DNA of 64,000 nt from Clostridium minihomine (GTDB lineage: Bacteria; Bacillota; Clostridia; Oscillospirales; Acutalibacteraceae), in the NCBI RefSeq assembly GCF_900240385.1, contig NZ_OEQH01000004.1, forward strand, positions 62,001 through 126,000, given 5' to 3'. Below the pieces are notes generated by a model. That model was not told where the DNA came from. It was given only the letters and a program-made list of their open reading frames with translations, and did no database searches. This document shows positions 24,982 through 32,292 of this stretch, piece by piece; the first letter of the stretch is position 1, and each line of letters opens with the position of its first letter. The position numbers were made by a program, and so were the translations under genes.

Positions 24982-26471
24982 CCATACACCCCCGCTGCCT
25001 GAACCTGTTGATTCTGGAACACCAGATCACCCAGACCACGGCTGATTTCTTCCAAATCTGCGGATTGCGATACATTTTGATTTTGAATGATTACCTGAGG
25101 AACCACCTGCTGCATATTGAATGTGGCAAATGCTTTTTGGGCCGCCAAATCAAACAAATACCGCTGAGACTCTTTTTCAATCTCTACTTCTCCCTTTACG
25201 CTGATTGGGGCAGTATTACTCAATTCAACCGGAAGAGGCCGATTCGTATTAATTTTATCTACCAGGCTTTCTTTCTTATCCTCTGTTGGCTCTTTTTTGT
25301 TTTCATTATAAATCTTCTTTTGATCTTCCAGATTTTTTTCTAAATCTTCTAATTTATCCATTTCCTCTTTCATTTTGTTGCTAACACCAACGCCGACTGC
25401 TACCCCGATAATGGCTGCAATTAGACCCAACCAGTTTCCCGTCATGGCGGTCAAGGTCAAATGTACAATTTCGATTGCCGCTCTTACGACCTTCATCACT
25501 TTAACCATTATCAGAAATGCTGACGCCACACCGGCAATCGTCGGAATCAACCAATCCAGATTATCTGCAATCCAGCCAATCATACTGCCCACCATTTCAC
25601 ATCCCAGTCCGATGAGTTCAAAGAATGGGGTAAACTTTCCCGCATCCATGGCTTCGTTTAACTGTTGAAACAGATAAGAAAGGTTCTGAATAATGGGGCC
25701 TGCCTGATCTGCAAGTGCAGCCTGAATTTTATTTCCAAACATTTCGGCCTGAATAATCAAAGAAGTAAAATTGCCGGTAACCAAATCTTGCGTGGCACCA
25801 AATCGGTTAAAGGTATCATCTAAATATCCGATGGTACCCTGCATATCCTGATTCCCGGCGAATGTCTGCATGTTGTCACCGCTAAGCTCTGTGATTCCAT
25901 ACTGCCCTTTCGCGGCCGACACGTCTCCGGCTAAAATGCTGCTCATGGTATTCACAGCGCCATCAATGCCTTTTCCCGGATTCTTGGCATATAGGCGTTC
26001 TGTCAGCTGATACAACTTCTGAATTTCATCCAAATCCGTTGTATAGGGCAGAAATGCCTCAGTAGCATTCACGGTTCCCTCTGCACCCAAAATCGACTTG
26101 TTCTGGCCATAAAGTTTGGCATACTCCATCAAAGCGGTGCCCGATTCTTTCGAACCGGTCATGGACTGAAATGTTTTCTCCTTCCATTCCATGGTTTGGG
26201 CAAGCTGAAATGCATCTTTAAAACCATTGAGCGCCTTTTTCCCTAATTCCAGGGATTTTACCAGCTCTTTGACTTTCTCTTTTGCCTTATCCAGCGCATT
26301 CTGAGATTTTTGGGCAGAATTCCCCATACCCTGTAAACTCATAGAGAACCGAAAGGCTGCCTGCTGAGCCAATATGGTTTTGCTTTGATAACCGGCTGTT
26401 GCACTGTTCAGCTTCGTCATTATGGAAATAGATCGGCTTGCTACTGGGATTAATGCTAATGCGTTTGCCAA
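24978..26471 (-). CDS. Tail tape measure protein
   Basis: 497 residues from a TTG at 26471, preceded by AGGAGGTGA 4 nt upstream. An ATG at 26492 would bury that site. Helical N-terminal part (about 1-90), then the conserved tape-measure core with MTGSKESGTALMEYAKLYGQ, TYL-type repeats and LAGDVSAAKGQYGI. A hydrophobic region about 260-370 includes two to three potential membrane segments and precedes a charged coiled coil (KMKEEMDKLEDLEKNLEDQ). The C-terminal part reaches the baseplate. The length sets the tail length: about 500 residues predicts a short tail, on the order of 70-80 nm, by the usual ~1.5 angstrom per residue. Confidence 0.88.
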   Translation of the reverse strand: MANALALIPVASRSISIMTKLNSATAGYQSKTILAQQAAFRFSMSLQGMGNSAQKSQNALDKAKEKVKELVKSLELGKKALNGFKDAFQLAQTMEWKEKTFQSMTGSKESGTALMEYAKLYGQNKSILGAEGTVNATEAFLPYTTDLDEIQKLYQLTERLYAKNPGKGIDGAVNTMSSILAGDVSAAKGQYGITELSGDNMQTFAGNQDMQGTIGYLDDTFNRFGATQDLVTGNFTSLIIQAEMFGNKIQAALADQAGPIIQNLSYLFQQLNEAMDAGKFTPFFELIGLGCEMVGSMIGWIADNLDWLIPTIAGVASAFLIMVKVMKVVRAAIEIVHLTLTAMTGNWLGLIAAIIGVAVGVGVSNKMKEEMDKLEDLEKNLEDQKKIYNENKKEPTEDKKESLVDKINTNRPLPVELSNTAPISVKGEVEIEKESQRYLFDLAAQKAFATFNMQQVVPQVIIQNQNVSQSADLEEISRGLGDLVFQNQQVQAAGVYG

Positions 26472-26546
26472 GGATTCACCTCCTAAAACCATCCTCAGTG
26501 GAATTTTTATTCTGTTCCTGTTTCATCCAGAAAAGCCAACCTGTTT

Positions 26547-26580
26547 GTGGTATCCGGCCTATCTTTCAGCCGAATACCAC
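26547..26580 (-). other. Hairpin between tail chaperone and tape measure genes
   Basis: GTGGTATCCGGC (26547-26558) faces GCCGAATACCAC (26569-26580). The single imperfect pair is G-U in the minus-strand RNA but C-A in the plus-strand RNA, so the structure is better formed in the tail-operon transcript. It lies in the ~120-nt gap before the tape measure start and may protect the mRNA or tune relative expression. Confidence 0.6.
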
Positions 26581-26590
26581 AACAACGCCC

Positions 26591-26760
26591 CTATCGGGAT
26601 TTTATGGATTCGTTGGCAATAATGTCGCTGGCAATCAGGAATGCTTTTTCTGGAACCGGCAGATTCAGGAATTCATGAGGCAAAATATTATGATTTTGCA
26701 GGGCGATATGTGCAAAGTAAAAAAAGCTGTCCTCGCCCTGCTGGATTAGTTTTTTGCCTC
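26591..26760 (-). CDS. Frameshift extension of the tail assembly chaperone (T-like domain)
   Basis: At the end of the chaperone gene the codons GCA AAA AAC TAA contain A AAA AAC (26755-26749) in the phase needed for -1 slippage. After slipping, translation continues CTA ATC CAG... for 52 codons to a TAG at 26593-26591, giving a 181-residue fusion. The extension includes FFYFAHIALQNHNILP, HEFLNLPVPEKAFLIAS and a helical end. This pattern (aromatic-rich, P.EF..L...EKAF.IA) is typical of the T part of G/GT tail chaperones. A Shine-Dalgarno-like AAGGTGG ends 7 nt upstream of the slippery site and may stimulate slippage. No strong downstream structure was seen. Confidence 0.82.
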
Positions 26761-27135
26761 TTCCACCTTATCGTTAAAATCGAAGGTTACCTCAGCATAA
26801 TCGTTATAAATGCTAATTAAAGAAGATACCTCCGCGTCTGTGAACAACAGTTTAAACGCATCCATTGCATCCAAAACTTTTCTGCCTTCCCGCTGAGAAA
26901 GCGCGTCCAGAAGTTCGGCGCTGCGCAAATTGGGAGAAACCAGGCTGGCGATAATGGTGGGGTACAGCATTTCTATCCCCTGCAATTTCTTTTCCCGCGC
27001 TATTACAGAAGCCTGCGCCCCTTCTTCTGCGGACAAAACCTTCATTTCAAATTCCGCCTCGCCAAACGTACTCATCTTAAACTTTTTGTTGGGCTTACGG
27101 TTGGGGTTCAAAAACAGTTCCAACGATTTATCCAT
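26746..27135 (-). CDS. xkdN: Tail assembly chaperone (XkdN-like, G product)
   Basis: 129 residues in the zero frame. The start MDKSLELFLNPNRKPNKKFKM is typical of XkdN proteins (FLNPN....KK), followed by a helical domain. Such chaperones coat the tape measure protein during tail assembly and do not remain in the tail. The gene lies between tube and tape measure, as expected. A second, longer product is made by -1 frameshifting at its last codons. Confidence 0.9.
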   Translation of the reverse strand: MDKSLELFLNPNRKPNKKFKMSTFGEAEFEMKVLSAEEGAQASVIAREKKLQGIEMLYPTIIASLVSPNLRSAELLDALSQREGRKVLDAMDAFKLLFTDAEVSSLISIYNDYAEVTFDFNDKVEEAKN

Positions 27136-27148
27136 AAAATAGTTCCTC

Positions 27149-27583
27149 CTAAATCAAATCAAAGTCATTGAATGTAAACGAGCTTTCATTTTTCTGGGCT
27201 TCGGTAGAACTGTCGTCCAGCGTGCCCATCAGCACCGTTGCCAGCACCACACCGGACAAAGTGACCTCAATGCGGTTCTCTTCTTTGTTATCCGAATAAT
27301 ACTGCAAAGTGATATTCGGAAAGTCCGAACCATTCTTATAGTTGCGATAGGCCTGAATAAGCGCGGGGGTGGTGTGATAGTAAGTCAAATCACCGGTTCC
27401 CTTCAGTCCGCGCACCGCATTCTGTTCAAACCGTTCGCCCAAAAACTGTTTGGCTTCCACAACCGCTTCCACCTTGGCAGAAATTTTCGAGATTTTAAAA
27501 GCGGGAACTACCTGTCCCTTAATTCGCAAATAGCCCTGTCCGTCATGTCCAGAGGGCAGATTCTGTAATTTCGTCAAACTCAT
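27149..27583 (-). CDS. xkdM: Tail tube protein (XkdM-like)
   Basis: 144 residues, the size of contractile-tail tube (core) proteins. LPSGHDGQGYLRIKGQVVPAF and the later GLKGTGDLTYYHTTPAL are typical of XkdM, with the ENRIEVTLSGVVL strand at the C-terminal half. It polymerises into the inner tube that is driven into the target envelope. It lies 12 nt after the sheath gene. Confidence 0.92.
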   Translation of the reverse strand: MSLTKLQNLPSGHDGQGYLRIKGQVVPAFKISKISAKVEAVVEAKQFLGERFEQNAVRGLKGTGDLTYYHTTPALIQAYRNYKNGSDFPNITLQYYSDNKEENRIEVTLSGVVLATVLMGTLDDSSTEAQKNESSFTFNDFDLI

Positions 27584-27595
27584 ATTTTTTCCTCC

Positions 27596-28867
27596 TTAAG
27601 CCGCTGTTACGGTAATCTGAATTTTATCCACGGTATCTGCGACACGAATAGCGACACCGGCCGTAACCGCATCTCGGTCCGCAGTCATAGTCACAGAAAT
27701 ATCGTCTGCCGTGAAACCTTCAATATATCCCTGATTCAAATAGTTCTGCACCGTCATTTCCAAAATCATGGACTTCACCTGCGCACGGCCGTTCTGATCA
27801 TTCCGAACCTTGCCAATTACGCGGCTATCCAGCAATTTCTGCAATTCTCTGGCATACTGATCCAAAGTGCGCATAACCAAACCCTTAGAAAAATCTTTTG
27901 GGCATTCCTCTGTAAAGGTGGTCAGGCTGTTAATATCATACAAAACTGCAGGCACGCCATACAGCATTACAAACAGGATTTCACCGGCCTGTACCCTTGC
28001 TTCCTGCTGCTCTCTGGTCAGCTGTCGGCTCACATCCAGCCAACCGGAAACTCGGTTAAAATGGGTTAAACTCCCCTTAACTCCCTGCTGTGCCAGCAAG
28101 CCGGCCATGGTTGCACAGGCCTGCGCTGCTGAAAGGGAATAATCCGAAGTCTTACCGCCGATGGTGCTGTAATAGACAGCAGGATGATTCGCTGCAACCA
28201 CGCTCTGAACCATTTGAATCATATTGTTTTTCTGGCGCTGCTGCTTCACCCAGCCAATCAATGCTTTTGCTGTTGCAAGATCCGTTCCCACATAACAAAG
28301 CACGTTAAACTCCTGCTTTTCCATTTCTGCCTGAAATGCACTCCAGTCATCTTCTCCAACTGTTCCGTTAGAACCGCCTGTCAGTTTTACCACAACAGAA
28401 CTTAGCTCTCCAGTCCCTTCCAATTCCACCAAATCATTGGCAGTAAAATCTTCCGGACTGGAAACGGTCTGAGTATCCGCTACAAAAGTTCCCAGCAAAG
28501 TGGTAACATCCCACGCGCCGCCATTGGGCTCCACAGAAACCGTAATGTCGTTGCCGCGCTTTCCGGAATACTTTGCTCTCACAGTAATGCTTTCGCTCAA
28601 AGCTGCTTTTGCCTTTTCACCAGAACCGTTCAGCCGGTACAAAATCAATTTCTCAGCGCCGCCCAGCACCTCATTCACACATTTCAGCTCTTCGCTGTTC
28701 ATGGCATAGCCCAGTGACATTCTGGTATCAGCACCAGGTCGAATCACAGTTACTTTTTCGCCCCAATCCAGTTCCAGCGGCATCGCCACTGTGCCCGTTA
28801 CGCTAAGCGCTGTTTCGCGCTGGCCCGCAGCCACCTTTACCTGAGTTCCCGGTAGAATTTGAATCAT
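27596..28867 (-). CDS. xkdK: Contractile tail sheath protein (XkdK-like)
   Basis: 423 residues. The start IQILPGTQVKVAAGQRETALS and the C-terminal domain (RVIGKVRNDQNGRAQVKSMI, then YLNQGYIEGF) are the hallmarks of the PBSX/diffocin sheath family. The insertion domain about 95-175 includes VRAKYSGKRGNDITVSV. Its presence shows that the particle is contractile (myovirus or R-type), not flexible. The start overlaps the preceding stop (ATGA). Confidence 0.95.
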   Translation of the reverse strand: MIQILPGTQVKVAAGQRETALSVTGTVAMPLELDWGEKVTVIRPGADTRMSLGYAMNSEELKCVNEVLGGAEKLILYRLNGSGEKAKAALSESITVRAKYSGKRGNDITVSVEPNGGAWDVTTLLGTFVADTQTVSSPEDFTANDLVELEGTGELSSVVVKLTGGSNGTVGEDDWSAFQAEMEKQEFNVLCYVGTDLATAKALIGWVKQQRQKNNMIQMVQSVVAANHPAVYYSTIGGKTSDYSLSAAQACATMAGLLAQQGVKGSLTHFNRVSGWLDVSRQLTREQQEARVQAGEILFVMLYGVPAVLYDINSLTTFTEECPKDFSKGLVMRTLDQYARELQKLLDSRVIGKVRNDQNGRAQVKSMILEMTVQNYLNQGYIEGFTADDISVTMTADRDAVTAGVAIRVADTVDKIQITVTAA

Positions 28868-29343
28868 ACAATAACCTCCTGATTTGTTTTTTCAATCATA
28901 AAAGAGTTCTCATCCACCTGCATTTTGATCCGAACCGAACAGGCCGCTTGTGCCCAGCCATCGTTTATTTCCGAATCAAAATCCCGGCAGATCAAAATCC
29001 CTATTGGACTGTCCAGCCTGCTCAAATTTTCCTGAATACGGAATACCGCATCCAGCATTTCATACTCATCTGCCGTATTCTGCGGATAATAGCAAAATGC
29101 CGCACGAAAAATCAACTCCAGTGTATCCGCTGTCTTTTTCTCCTTTTGAATGTTCAGGCACCTGACCTGAATGGCAGAAGAACCTTCTTCCGGTTTTTTT
29201 CCAACAACAACCGGTATCTCGGGAAATTGCCCCGATGCATACTGTGCCAAAGAAAGCAAAAGAGAATCCAGCACATTCAGCCGGTTTTCTTGCACCTTTT
29301 GCTTCATCGGCTCCGGCAATACAAGATTGTCAGCCCACTTCAT
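28864..29343 (-). CDS. Tail completion or terminator-like protein (position of XkdJ), first gene of the operon
   Basis: 159 residues from the ATG at 29343, with AGGACAGGTGA just upstream. A longer in-frame ATG at 29436 lacks a ribosome site. The protein begins MKWADNLVLPEPM and has an alpha/beta pattern with IQVRCLNIQKEKK and IGILICRDFDSE. Its position directly ahead of the sheath is where PBSX-type loci encode XkdJ or tail-terminator proteins, which cap the tail. Sequence similarity itself was not strong enough for a firm name. No portal or capsid gene comes before it. Confidence 0.65.
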   Translation of the reverse strand: MKWADNLVLPEPMKQKVQENRLNVLDSLLLSLAQYASGQFPEIPVVVGKKPEEGSSAIQVRCLNIQKEKKTADTLELIFRAAFCYYPQNTADEYEMLDAVFRIQENLSRLDSPIGILICRDFDSEINDGWAQAACSVRIKMQVDENSFMIEKTNQEVIV

Positions 29344-29972
29344 TTTCACCTGTCCTTTCTCGGTTCCGTGGTAACCAAAACGTTTCACCCCTCGAAAACC
29401 ACAGGAAACCATTTCCGCAATTCCCTCCGTTTTCATTCACTGAAAAAGGAAGCTCTGCGCAAACCACCGGATACCAAAACCGGCTTCTATCCTTACGGGG
29501 AATACAGCAGAAACTTTCCCTATAACAGGCAAGCTAAAATAATAAATTAAATTTTTTTGGAATATACAAAACCTTCCCGCAAATTAAAATAGTATCAAGA
29601 TAGGAGACATGGGTTTTCATGTCTCCTATCTTGATACTATTTCAGAGCATCCAACGGATTTTTTGCTTTGTTTGATCTGTTTGAGGAAAATTAATATTTA
29701 CTCCAGCCCAAAATATTTTAAAATAATGAAAATCACCTCGTATGGTAGTCAATATTCGCTTTCAAATAATTAGTATTCAATTACAAAGAGATTTCACCGC
29801 GCTTAGTAGAATTCTGTCTTGACGAATAATTTTTTGATAAAACATGTCACAAAATTCTTTTCCAAATTGTCTTTATGGATAGAAAATAGTTCCAGTACAC
29901 AATTCGATTTAGCATTCTGTTTTTATGTTCTATCAATCCATATTTTTATTAAAAGATAAAAGGTTGGTAATT
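29344..29972. other. Regulatory region ahead of the tail operon
   Basis: About 630 bp without a recognisable gene. It holds the 25-bp perfect inverted repeat at 29587-29642 and A+T-rich sequence on both sides. No close match to a -35/-10 pair, LexA box or sigma-factor binding site was found for the tail operon by eye. Confidence 0.5.
29587..29642 (-). repeat. 25-bp perfect inverted repeat in the tail operon leader
   Basis: 29587-29611 is the exact reverse complement of 29618-29642 with a 6-nt loop. Read toward the tail genes, the hairpin is followed by TTTTAATTT and so has the form of an intrinsic terminator upstream of the first gene. Read the other way it is followed by TTTCAGAGC, a weaker tail. 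Confidence 0.85.
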
Positions 29973-30194
29973 ATGAAGAAAAGATGGATCCCCTATATTA
30001 TTCAGATAGCTGCAATTGTCTTTCTATTTTATGCAATTTATACGCACGATCCACTGTATCTGCTAATCGGTTTAATATTTAATACGACAGGCTATATTGT
30101 CTCACTCTGGATCCCCCAGAATAAAAAAAAATTAAGCCTGCTCCTCTCGATTATTTCATTAATCCAAATATTCTTTTATGTTTTTGAATGGTAA
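29973..30194 (+). CDS. Small two-helix membrane protein, unknown
   Basis: 73 residues from the ATG at 29973 (AAAGG upstream; an earlier ATG at 29925 has no site). Basic start MKKRW, helix about 5-22 (IIQIAAIVFLFYAIY), helix about 28-42, short basic turn (PQNKKK), then a third hydrophobic stretch to the end. It has the size and shape of small immunity or holin-like proteins, but no family was recognised. It is followed 6 nt later by the next small gene. Confidence 0.55.
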   Translation: MKKRWIPYIIQIAAIVFLFYAIYTHDPLYLLIGLIFNTTGYIVSLWIPQNKKKLSLLLSIISLIQIFFYVFEW

Positions 30195-30200
30195 GGTTTA

Positions 30201-30467
30201 ATGATGAAAAGAAAAAACGACGCCTCTGGCGGCTCCGTTAAAACTGTTTCGGCAGCAATAGCATATCATCCTATTATAAAAGCAATTGCCGCAGCGATAG
30301 GAACTGGTGTTTCTATTATTGTTTTAGCCGAATCAATTTATTATTATATAAAATCTCAGACACACACTGGAGTCAGAGGCAGCCGCAAGTATATTTATGC
30401 CCAAAACAACGATTTAATCTTGGATTGGATCTTTATACCGAGAAGTGAGACTCAAACGTATTACTAA
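30201..30467 (+). CDS. Small protein with one Ala/Ile-rich membrane helix, unknown
   Basis: 88 residues (a second Met at codon 2 is an equal candidate). Charged start with MMKRKNDASGGSVK, then a 35-residue Ala/Ile/Gly-rich hydrophobic stretch (AIAAAIGTGVSIIVLAES). A basic and aromatic tail ends TQTYY. The Gly-Gly near position 10 and the following hydrophobic peptide faintly recall double-glycine bacteriocin precursors, though the leader would be too short. Paired with the membrane protein upstream and ended by a strong terminator. A toxin/immunity pair is a guess. Confidence 0.5.
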   Translation: MMKRKNDASGGSVKTVSAAIAYHPIIKAIAAAIGTGVSIIVLAESIYYYIKSQTHTGVRGSRKYIYAQNNDLILDWIFIPRSETQTYY

Positions 30468-30489
30468 TTTCTAATATGAAAGATAAACA

Positions 30490-30536
30490 AAACCCCCAAT
30501 CGTAGATTTCATCATCCTACGATTGGGGGTTTCTTT
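30490..30536. terminator. Bidirectional terminator
   Basis: Perfect 16-bp stem (30490-30505 with 30517-30532) with A-rich 5' and T-rich 3' flanks, between the convergent small-protein pair and alr. Confidence 0.93.
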
Positions 30537-30604
30537 GCAATGTTCATTTTTATCAGTTCTGTGAAATTCTATTTCTGCAGTTAGGGGGTGTTAAGAAAAG
30601 AAAA

Positions 30605-31801
30605 TCAGCCTTCTTCCGGGCAAATATAATTTAGTTGTCCCACCGGTTGTCCCTGACGAAGGAAAACACGGGGAACCCGTTTTCCCACCAGACAAATCAT
30701 TTCATAGTGAACTGTTTCATTCAAAGCGGCAATCTCGCTTACACTGACCTCTGCTCCACCCTCATGCCCCCATACGGTGGCTGTCATTCCGGGTTTCGCT
30801 TCCGGAATATCTGTCACATCCAGCATCACCTGATCCATGCAGACCCGGCCCACTACCCGGGCACGTTTTCCGCAAACCAACATATCCGCGCGGTCGTGCA
30901 AACGGCGGGGATATCCGTCGGCATAGCCAATCGGAACCGTGGCCAGCACCGTTTTTCGCTGGGTAACAAACTCACTGCCATAGCTGACACAAGTGCCCGG
31001 CTCTACGGTTTTCAGCTGAGAAATTACTGTTTTCAGTTCCATGGCCGGTTTCAATTTTAAATCCCGGCGCACCTGTTCAGATGGTGCCAGCCCATAAAGA
31101 ATAACACCGGGGCGCACCATATCCAAATCCAAATCCGGATAATCCACCACCGCGCCGCTGTTAGAGCAGTGACGAATTTGAAACTCCACACCCCGCTGCC
31201 GCAAAATCTGCACTGCCTGCGAAAAATAGGCATACTGACGCATCGTGAAGTCCTCGCCCTTTTCTCCATCATCTGCCACAGCAAAATGGGTGAAAATCCC
31301 TTCGGGTATTAAGGCGGGCATCTGGCAAACCTGTTCAATCTCAGTTAAGGCATTTTGATCCCTTTCCGGATTTTGATACAAAAACCCGATTCGGCTCATC
31401 CCGCTATCCAGCTTAATATGGATCCGCAGGCGAACGCCTGCCTCGGCAGCACAGTCCGACAGTTCCTTCCCGTATTCTGTCGAGAATACAGACTGCGAAA
31501 TGCAAAGCTCATGAAGCTTTTCGGCCATCTGAGGCGGGGTATATCCCAAAATCAAAATCGGGCGCAAAATTCCGCCCCGGCGAAGCTGAATAGCTTCTTC
31601 CAGATTCGAAACAGCAAACCAGTCTGCTCCCTTTTTCTGAAATTCACGGGACACAAAGGATGCACCATGCCCATAGGCATCCGCTTTTACAACACAACAT
31701 ATCTTGGTTTTGGGGTTAATTGCAGCACGGATTTTTTCAAAATTATAATCCAAAGCATCCAAATTCACTTCTGCCCAAGTTCGTTTCAAAAAATGATTCA
31801 T
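30605..31801 (-). CDS. alr: Alanine racemase
   Basis: 398 residues from the ATG at 31801 (GAGGAA about 10 nt upstream; a TTG at 31822 is less likely). A fold III PLP enzyme that interconverts L- and D-Ala for peptidoglycan. The PLP lysine is K39 in VVKADAYGHG. The catalytic Tyr of the other subunit lies in CVSYGSEF, and the substrate and PLP contacts include HIKLDSGMSRIGF and VPIGYADGYPR. Full length, stands alone. With alanine dehydrogenase at 47.8 kb it makes two alanine enzymes in the window, but they are far apart. Confidence 0.96.
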   Translation of the reverse strand: MNHFLKRTWAEVNLDALDYNFEKIRAAINPKTKICCVVKADAYGHGASFVSREFQKKGADWFAVSNLEEAIQLRRGGILRPILILGYTPPQMAEKLHELCISQSVFSTEYGKELSDCAAEAGVRLRIHIKLDSGMSRIGFLYQNPERDQNALTEIEQVCQMPALIPEGIFTHFAVADDGEKGEDFTMRQYAYFSQAVQILRQRGVEFQIRHCSNSGAVVDYPDLDLDMVRPGVILYGLAPSEQVRRDLKLKPAMELKTVISQLKTVEPGTCVSYGSEFVTQRKTVLATVPIGYADGYPRRLHDRADMLVCGKRARVVGRVCMDQVMLDVTDIPEAKPGMTATVWGHEGGAEVSVSEIAALNETVHYEMICLVGKRVPRVFLRQGQPVGQLNYICPEEG

Positions 31802-32056
31802 GAAATATGATTCCTCATTCAATTTAAAATAAAAGATAACCGAATCCTTCGGTCTTATTTGTATGGATGTGTTTCCTATTATAGTACCGCTTTTTTAAAT
31901 AATCAACCATTGACTGAAACAAGGGGTTGAAATCAGATCAAACAAAAAATTTTGATCCCCACATCATAAATTCGCCTTTATTTTGGAATCTTTGCAGGCC
32001 TGTGGGCATATACTGGTAGAACACTTTTTATAATACTGGATTGGGGAGGCGGTATC

Positions 32057-32197
32057 ATGGATCAGACCATGAAGCTGAATCGCCCTGAAAATCTGGACGA
32101 CGACCTGTATCGCTGTCTGTACAGTGAATTAACTGCCGGCGTTGACTTAGATGATTTGATTTTCAATGGCGAAGAATGGTACAAAAGTGAGCGCTAG
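32057..32197 (+). CDS. Small acidic protein, unknown
   Basis: 46 residues, beginning MDQTMKLNRPENLDDDLYRC. GGGGAGG lies 7 nt upstream of the ATG, an unusually good ribosome site. It is strongly acidic in the middle (NLDDDLY, VDLDDLIFNGEEWYK) and followed at once by a terminator, so it has its own unit. TATAAT at 32029-32034 may be its -10. No family recognised. The good signals argue that it is real. Confidence 0.65.
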   Translation: MDQTMKLNRPENLDDDLYRCLYSELTAGVDLDDLIFNGEEWYKSER

Positions 32198-32213
32198 GCA
32201 ATATGCCGGGCAT

Positions 32214-32260
32214 AAAAAGCTGCCGGGAGGGTTCGCAAGAGCCCTCCGGCAGCTTTTTTA
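32214..32260. terminator. Bidirectional terminator between the small acidic gene and purL
   Basis: AAAAAGCTGCCGG plus AGGG pairs with CCCT plus CCGGCAGCTTTTT across one bulged G, with A5 and T6 tails. Confidence 0.92.
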
Positions 32261-32292
32261 TGGTAAAAATAAAGAACAGGAAATTATTTCCA

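Noticed and set aside
16390-29343. Type VI secretion or extracellular contraction (PVC/MAC-type) system instead of a tailocin
   Set aside because: The genes match PBSX-type phage tail families, with a holin and endolysin for release, and no AAA+ ATPase or toxin cargo genes are present.
29344-29972. LexA (SOS) box or phage repressor operator upstream of the tail operon
   Set aside because: Looked for GAAC-N4-GTTC type and other palindromes; only the 25-bp hairpin was found, which does not match a LexA site.
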